The position numbers were made by a program, and so were the translations under genes. Below, in pieces: positions 56,714 to 64,000 of a stretch of DNA of 64,000 bases (position 1 is its first letter; each line of letters opens with the position of its first letter). The DNA is from Lutraria lutraria (Eukaryota; Mollusca; Bivalvia; Venerida; Mactridae): assembly GCA_964023205.1 (NCBI GenBank), contig OZ026850.1, positions 7,699,770 through 7,763,769 on the forward strand. The letters run 5' to 3'. The notes beneath the pieces are model-generated. The model did not search any database, was not told the origin of the DNA, and was given only the letters and a program-made list of their open reading frames with translations.

Positions 56714-59224
56714 TATTTCCTTAGTGCCTGACTTTGTATACAAAGGGGCAGGTAATCCAGACTAAGTTTCTCTTTGTTTCAAAGCTTTAAGATATACGTA
56801 CACAATCTTGTTAAAGTCAATTTATTCGTTTCATTTAATAGTTTTGTAATTTTAAACATACTGTGTCGCATCGTATATACCCTTTGATTTTAAGTACTTC
56901 GTATTGTAACATACAAATTCAAATTCCTCTTTGTGTATGTCGTGTTTTTGGTCAGTTAACTCGTCAGTAGTCCGTGCCGTGTCTGTCTGTGGACCAAAAG
57001 GATTATAAAATATCAAATCCGAGTCCATTGACCAAAAAAACACAAATCGTTTCTGTCAACAGCATTGAAACTGAGGGTTGTGGGTTCAAACCTCAGTAGG
57101 GACAAACTTTTTACCTTTAAACAATAATTTTGTATCTCTTAGATCATATTTAGGATGAAAAAATGTTTTATTTTATTGATTATGGTGTTAAAACATTTTT
57201 TGCTAGTAAGAGGTCACAAAAGATTAGTTGATCCAAATGGGGACCATCTGAGCCAAACTACTCACTGAATATATTAGAAGGGGTTAGCCTCGTTTCTGGA
57301 CGTAAACTTCTAATGATTTGTTTGATAACAAGAACTGATTTTCAGATGTCAAGATTTCATTTTTTATATCAAGAAATAATTTTCTGATATCAAGTATTCG
57401 CTTTTTAAGGACGTGCACAAATGTATATCACAATAAACTATAATGGACAGATTGTGTAGACCCAAACGTTGAACCATTGTTCGCGAGCGATGTGTGCCAA
57501 ACTACTCTCTGAATATATCAGGATGGGTTAGCCTCGTTTCTGGATGCAAACTTCTATTTTTAGAGATGATTTATGATTTGTTTGATATCAAGAATGATTT
57601 CGAATTTTTTATTTTCGAATGTTGTTCCAAGAAATGATTTTTGATATCAAAATGTCCAAAAGAAATAAAACGATGGCATTTTACATAATTAATATGTCCT
57701 CGTATGCCAAAAACGGCCGCAATTCTTAAAACAGCGTTCTTACACATTCAAGAGTATGAGTAATTGGAATTGATTTAGGCCTTACTTTTGTTTCAGTTCC
57801 GTTCCAATCATTTTCCAGATTTATTCCAAATTTATTTCATTCCATTCCAGATTTTGCGGGGTAAATAACGAAAAAAATAGTGCAAATTCTCATACAAGCA
57901 TCAAATTTTGCACACATGTTGGGAATGATATGTAGAAACGACTTAGGGTGTGTGCCAAAGTTCAAGTGCCTCGATTCAAGATGGCCGCTAAATTTCAAAA
58001 TGGCCGCCAAATATATTTTCAATCATGGAAATTATCAAAATTCTCAATACCAATGAATTATACTATCTAACCTCATTTTCATAACGTGTTTACATATAAG
58101 TAAATTCAAACGAATTTTGTAAAATGCCCCCCCCCCCCCCCCAAAGTGCTAATATTTATAAATGAAGCGCCGTCAAAAATCAGAGCATCGGCAAGAGGTT
58201 CGTCTATTGGGATTGTCGCGTTTTGTTCGACTACTTGAACGAGTTGCGGCTTAGTTCGAATATTCAAAATGCCATTGTTTGAAAGTGAATAAGGTCTTCG
58301 TGCTTTAGAAAATCGCACTGACGATTCTGGCAAGACATAAAACGACGTGAAAAAAGACCACAGTTTGCTTTCAATGTTACTGAAGATTTCACTGCCATGA
58401 CCTCATGCTTTAACTTTCTACTAGATACATACACCTTTACATCTTTATTGGAAGATGAAGGTATAATAAAATACTAAAGTCATATCAAGTTAAGGATACG
58501 GACCCGAACGAATATAATTTATGTGGACTAATGCAAAAATAAAGGGAACAAGTTTGTTTAGAACTTCAAAGTACAACATTTGCTTCTCTATATGATTGGA
58601 CAAATATAAGTGTCATTATCTGAGTGCAAGAAACTGGTTCTAAAACTGAATCTGAGAACTTATCTTTTCTCGTATGTCAGACCATACTTCAATATTTGGT
58701 TAATAGTGTACCTTACTCACTAATTCAAAAAAACGGTTGGGGTACTGATTTTAATTGACTTCTGGTTCGAAATTACCACTGAATTTGTTTTCATGGTCAA
58801 GCATTATGTCAACGTACCATATGAACAGTTTTTGCTAAATGAAATACAGGGCCTATATCTTTCTTCAAAGTTATTAAGATTTTCTTACCGCATTGATATG
58901 GTTCTAAATCAGGAACTTAGCATGAACTTCTCTCATTTAATAGGGTTCAGTTGGATGTTTCATTGTCTGTTCATACATAGATACCTGCTCAGACAGTTGA
59001 ACCATGACACTCATCCGACAATGTCTGTGTTTCGAATATATATGTAACTAGTTCAGCAAATGCTTTTTTCTCGAATGCCGAGTATTCGACCGACTTCTCA
59101 TTCCGTTTTGTATTGCACGCTTTTCTCTGTTACTAAGAGATGCTATTTCATTTCAAGAGCGACATCATAATCGGCACTGTGTTTAGCCAATAAAGAATTG
59201 GATGTTTTGGCACACTCGTTAATG
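56714..59224. other. Intergenic stretch with minor repeats
   Basis: At 57066-57105, 'gggttgtgggttcaaacctc' is a box-B-like tRNA fragment. A local tandem duplication lies at 57240-57660. At 57973-58013, two YY1-like cores (CAAGATGGCCGC, AAAATGGCCGCC) lie 20 bp apart. A poly-C run of about 19 is at 58125-58142. The minus frame 57043-56852 (ending LKSKGIYDATQYV) has no recognised domain. Confidence 0.45.
57240..57660 (+). repeat. Tandem duplication, period about 245 bp
   Basis: 'gccaaactactcactgaata' / 'gggttagcctcgtttctgga' / 'aaacttcta' at 57252-57312 recur at 57487-57555 with modest divergence. Confidence 0.7.
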
Positions 59225-59620
59225 TATCGGTATTCGATGACTGTCATATCAAGTTCATCAATTTATAGATTTAAAAGCTAAACCATAATTATTTACTTAA
59301 ATATATCCAGTGTATAAAGCCCATTGCCATGTGATTTGAAACAAATAGCATATTTGGTTGGCCTTTAAACCAGTATTACACGTACTTTCAATTTTTGAAA
59401 AACGATTCTTCTGTTTTTAGAACTACATTTCAACAATTAGCCTCAAAATTACTATAAATGAATAATGCAATGTGTCCAATGTTCGTTGATAGTCAGTATC
59501 CTGAAACCCGCTAATAGACTAAAATGAAATTAAGCATCAAATTCAAATAAACATGTCTGCTAAAAATACTGAAAACCGCAAAAGGCATTTTAAAAATGCA
59601 GGTGTGTACAATCCTAAACT
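59225..59620 (+). repeat. Dispersed repeat, copy 2 (uninterrupted)
   Basis: Paralogue of 40500-42850. The junction sequence 'tttagaactacatttcaaca' + 'attagcctc' (59417-59446) is the empty-site counterpart of the 1.9-kb insertion at 40710. Confidence 0.72.
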
Positions 59621-59984
59621 TTGCAACACTACTTAATCAGTTGAACGAAGTGTGTTCAACTTTTATTAAATGAAATGTAGTGCCACGTACCACCGACGCA
59701 CGCATTTTGACTTCTATGACAGATGGATATATATACTCGATGTAAACTCTAAAGCAAACGTTGAACCTAATTTCTACAATGAACATTGAAGTTGTCTAGT
59801 GGTATCATCAAAATTACATTTTACGACTTGAACATGATGAACTCAACCTTCAGAATTTAGCCGCTCCAATAACCTGCATTGGAACCATTAACCTGAACAA
59901 TTGTCAAAAAAATATTTTAATATACCACAGTTTGGTTATTAACCCCATTATTTAAGGTAAGGGGTGATATTATGAGCATGAACC

Positions 59985-60110
59985 ATGGCTGGCAATGTGT
60001 TTCACGCCTATTATACACGTCATACAGCCTTGAGACAGTGGGTTCGAATCCGAGCGTGACCACAGTGTTCCTGACCAGGTACACGTTGGCACACGGTCTT
60101 AAATTAACCA
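59985..60110 (+). repeat. tRNA-like SINE fragment
   Basis: 'gagacagtgggttcgaatcc' (60032-60051) has a strong box B followed by 'gagcgtgaccacagtgttcc' + 'tgaccaggt', a sequence type seen in tRNA-derived SINEs. Box A is unclear. Its complement produces the 'LGFEPTVSRLYD' peptide in the 231-codon minus frame 60612-59917, which is therefore not a gene. Confidence 0.4.
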
Positions 60111-60204
60111 CGACACATGTAGGCATCATCATACCAAGTTTGGTGCTTGTATGAAAATTTGCACTATTTTGCCGAAAAGTACGTTTATTTATCCCGCTAA
60201 AACG

Positions 60205-62700
60205 CACTGGGGGCCAACGACGTATCACGAGAGGCGGTTCGCATCGAAAACATGTGTATGTTATGCAACGAAATTTTATGTATACAGTCTCTGGTTTTCT
60301 GACCTCCACATGCCATTTTGAAATGTTTGACCTGCAGGAGGACGAAATGTTAGTTTTTTGGATTGTCTTGTTAGTTGTTTTCATCAAGTTTGTATTTGCC
60401 GTTGAAAAATGCGTTTTCTGTACAATGATTGCGTTGTCATTCATCAAATTATGCCAGATTAGTCCGTTATTCTGTGTAAAACAGTTTTCCTCAAAATTAT
60501 TGTGACGATGAAACCCATTTGTACAATATTTAGCACCCATGATACAGGCATCATGTCTGTGAACATAACTTAGCATCTCCCCACTGCTTATCAGATTGAA
60601 TAGAATGTACACACGTTAATATAACAAGGCCTTTCGCACTAGACAAGTGTGTATGGTGTCAACTGAAGTCTCTTTTTGATGTATAATTATGTTACTAACA
60701 GAATGTGTGGATGTTTCAGTCTGAAGTCAAATGTGTATATCAATTAATATATTGCAGTTGACAGTTATCTATTTAATTATGTGTGATGGTCTAAAGAGAA
60801 CAGTTAAAATTCTCAGATGGTCTTATCATTTAATAACTGCATTATAATAGATTTAGGCACATACTTATATAATTTACGAGTTTGAACAATTTAGAAATCT
60901 GCTGTTATCTAAAAAGTTTGATTGCATTTCTTCGATTCGTTAACACCATTGCCCCATTCATTAGTATCTATAGCAATGTTGCACCGTGCTTGTCAATCCA
61001 AGCGTGATTTGCACCGAATTCGCCAATATCCACCATTTGAAAAAAGGTGACCCAGTCATGAAGACGTCTACGGTCAGTTATAATGCCCCCATCACACCAG
61101 AGCACGTCCGCACCACGCGCAATTTCAGCATCCAAAATGGCTTGTCAGGTGGTACAATAACAAAATGGATTCATTTGCTAACGCCCTGTCAGGACGTGGT
61201 GGACGTAGTGCAATCGTGGCCCTAGTATGATGGGGGTATAATTAGAGTAGATGTGATGGATTGAAAAAGCTTTTGTAATTGTACTACGGTCTCTTTTATT
61301 GTTTCATCGGTAACGTTAGATCTACTTTTCGAAGTCCTCTGCGTCTGAGCATAGTATAGTTGTGTCCAATTGTTCCGTCAGTTCAGCACCATCTGTTTGA
61401 GAAACTTCTGTACATCCCGGATTCCGCATGTTTCAGGAACAATTGGCAATGGACAGACTTAGTTGGTGTGTTCACTTTTAGAAATTTCCATATTGGTCTG
61501 TCACTTGTTACATTATTTGTAGGTATTAATTTTTCCAGTTTCCGTGATCGTTGTCATGTCGTCGATGTTGTAGATATAAACGTAATGGTCCTTCATTTTA
61601 AGTTGCATTGTGATATTTAGTTGTACCTCTATCATCTGCTTCCCTCATGAAATGTAACGCTCTGTATGCTGGAGTTTGCACAGTGTCATTGCGCTTCTAA
61701 AATGGAAAATGGTGACCGTCAGTACATACAGTGGTCTGTATCCTGAAATTGATTTTGACTTCAATGAGCAACGTACACACACTCTGTGAGAAATAAACAC
61801 AGTCGTAGTATGCAAAAAAACGTTCATATGTGCTTATTAAACCTACAGAACATTTCTAATGAAGACAAAATGATTGAATAAGTATACCTTACCCAGTAAG
61901 TATAAGAAATGATACGAAAAATATTTTAATGAAAAATCTACCAAAACAAGACTGTCTACGAACATCCCTAACTTTTGAGCTTAATTCATACGTAATTGCT
62001 ACTCAGTTAACTACATACAACTGTTTCATAGTATTAAACGTTTCTACTCACCATGTTTCGTGCTTGGAATATGATATTCCAGCAAAATACAATGTCACTG
62101 ACTACGAAAAATGTCGTCCTTAGCTTTTCAACCACGTTATTTGTACATAACATGTGTCGTTTGTCGTTGCATAACATACACCAATCTCTACCCAGAGTTG
62201 TCGTTCCCGCTACGCTCACAATAACCTCTGTCAACATCTAAAAAGTAGTCCGGCTTCACAATGACAGATGCGTGATTTAAAAATGGTGACAACACCTCAA
62301 AAAGAAACTAACATAGATTGTTAGGAAACTGACATCCAAGCCTGGTATCCCTTCGTTGTATTGTCCATGTTTTGAATTGTTTACTTCGCAAGTATTCCGC
62401 TAAATTAGTTTTAGAGTTACAAGGTTAAATAATCCCTAATGGCACAGCTTATAACGGAGCAACCTGAAGCGTTTTTCTAAAACGATATGACATATTTCAT
62501 TATGACATCTAACAAATAATTATAAAATATACACAAAAGCATGTTTATTGATCAGAGTGTAGTTTGCCAAGATTCTTGGCATTGAGACGTTGACAGAGGT
62601 ATGTGTGGATTGGAAAGGAACGACAACTCTGGGTATAGATTGAACATACACATGTTTTCGATGCGAACCGCCTCTCGTGATATGTCGTTGGCCCCCAGTG
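60205..62700. mobile_element. 2.5-kb TIR transposon, CACTGGG ends, 5-bp TSD: Transib/RAG-like signature
   Basis: 58-bp TIRs differing at one position: CACTGGGGGCCAACGACGTA, TCACGAGAGGCGGTTCGCAT, CGAAAACATGTGTATGTT on the left and the exact inverse ending CCCCCAGTG on the right. Flanked by AAACG at 60200-60204 and 62701-62705. A CAC start plus a 5-bp, partly GC duplication is the Transib/ProtoRAG pattern; CACTA elements would give 2-3 bp. Inside, a second partial terminus occurs inverted at about 62157-62215 (matches the left subterminal 'gtgtatgttatgcaacga' and the right subterminal 'acccagagttgtcgttcc'). No transposase was recognised among internal frames (60254-60505, 60986-61225, 61360-61620). 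Confidence 0.85.
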
Positions 62701-62917
62701 AAACGGTTTGGACAAGAAAAGTAAAAAAGTAGAGGGCCTTCAGTGACAAAATTCTGAACGGAGGAAGCCCTTTTATGTAAGGAGTTGCAACAGTTATGTG
62801 GCTTTAGAAGGAAAAAAATATGCTCTTACGTGATGTTTTCCTGGTTCGAATGACAGAAAATGCGCTTGTAACGATAACATTGTGACGTCACTAGTTCACG
62901 TGGTTTCCCACACTGGG

Positions 62918-64000
62918 TTCTGAGATTTTTAGATTTGCGTAAAATATGTTTTCGTTCAAAATGGGTCATGTGATATATCATTTTGTTCATCTTTTTGAGG
63001 CGACTGAGAAAATGTATCGATATGCGTTTCCTGACGTCAGATTTAAGCTATCTGGGACATTTTGTTGTTTGCAACACGTAACGAAGGAAATTAGCATTCC
63101 TTCATTTGACTCTCTATCAAACGTTTTGGGTCAGATAAGCATTTTAGAATGCATTCTAGAGCTGGATATATATATAATTAAACATGACAGACTTGAAAAA
63201 TGAACAAGATCTGAGGAAATTTTTTTTTTCGAAAATTTCACAGTTTTCACAATACTCCCGGGTTGCAAGATTTTTAGATTTTGTTCAAATATTTTCCGTC
63301 CAAATGGGTCATATATCGACAAATATATCATTTTGTTCGTCTTTTTGAGACGACTGAGAAAATGTATCAATCAATATGTGTTTCTGACGTCAGATTTAAG
63401 CTATCTGGGTCGTTTTGTTGTTTGCAACATATAACGAAGGAAATAAATTAGGTTTCATTCATTTGACTCTCTAGATAAACGTTTCGGGTCAGATAAGCAT
63501 TTTAGAATGCATTCTAGAGCTGGATATATCATTAAACATGACAGACATTAAAAATGAACAACATCTTAGGAAATTTTATTTTTGAAAATTTCACGATTTT
63601 CACATACCCTCTGGTTTCGAGAAGTTTTGATTGAGTTAAAATAGTTTTTCTTTCAAAATGTGTCATGTTATATTATGATATATCATTTTGTTCGTCTTTT
63701 TGAGACGACTGATAAAATGTATAAGATTTGGGTAAAATATTTTTTTGTTCAAAATGGGTCACATGTGATATATAATTATTTCGTCTTTATGGGACGACTG
63801 AGAAAATGTATAGATATGTGTTTCTGATGTCAGATTTAAGCTATCTGGGACGTTTTATTGTTTGCAACATATAACGAAGGGAATTAGCTTTCATTCATTT
63901 GACTCTCTAACACACGTTTCGGGTAAGATAAGCATGTTAGAATACATTCTATAGCTGGATATATCATTAAGCATGACTGACATTAAAAATGAACAAGATC
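62918..64000 (+). repeat. Long-period tandem repeat running off the window
   Basis: About three units of roughly 355-435 bp. Markers: 'tgatatatcattttgttc' (62971, 63322, 63680), 'gacgtcagatttaagctatc' (63033, 63387, with a variant at 63827), 'agaatgcattctagagctgg' (63147, 63502, with a variant at 63940), 'aaaatgaacaagatc' (63197, with a variant near 63551, and 63986). The ORFs here are repeat artefacts. Confidence 0.85.

Noticed and set aside
59917..60612. 231-codon minus-strand frame
   Set aside because: It crosses a tRNA-like repeat fragment (peptide LGFEPTVSRLYD) and the left TIR of the 2.5-kb transposon; no domain and no splice or codon pattern of a gene.

Overview
The window is eukaryotic, AT-rich and almost entirely non-coding. 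Its few coding segments are short exons with GT..AG borders set in kilobase introns. The repeat content (pearl-like elements with about 150-bp tandem cores, a tRNA-derived SINE, degraded non-LTR retrotransposons, many TIR elements) fits an invertebrate, most likely a bivalve mollusc. That placement is from memory of bivalve repeats, not from a search.

One host gene is convincing. It is an ABHD13-like alpha/beta hydrolase on the minus strand with five coding exons at 34565-34313, 25775-25550, 19165-19065, 8402-8149 and 7799-7695. All joins are in frame, giving 313 codons. The C-terminal exon, which should carry the catalytic histidine, lies left of the window. Its introns hold most of the repeats in 7.8-34.3 kb: an 8-kb 44/46/52-bp minisatellite (9978-18262), a 22/30-bp array (19364-22209), a SINE (22393-22632), pearl-like elements and several TIR elements. 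A second, unrecognised two-exon gene for about 60 aa sits on the minus strand at 56713-55771. Decayed coding sequence includes a multi-exon remnant (31.2-32.3 kb), a PIF/Harbinger transposase remnant (37.5-37.9 kb) and three non-LTR retrotransposon fragments.

The region 32-48 kb is a nest of DNA transposons, many with target-site duplications (TSDs) that can be read directly. The most striking set is a family of six elements, each starting CAAGGAC or CAAGGACTTA and ending in its inverse, and each flanked by an exact 7-bp TSD. Lengths are 21, 28, 40, 40, 42 and 504 bp, so most copies are little more than two fused termini. A 1.9-kb TIR element (40710-42613) contains two further elements, and a paralogous empty site for it lies near 59.43 kb.

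The region 48.96-55.45 kb is a large inverted duplication around a 1.66-kb spacer, with asymmetric tandem-repeat expansion and a 1-kb deletion in the left arm. The right end holds a 2.5-kb element with 58-bp TIRs beginning CACTGGG and a 5-bp TSD (Transib/RAG-like signature), followed by a long-period tandem repeat that runs off the window.
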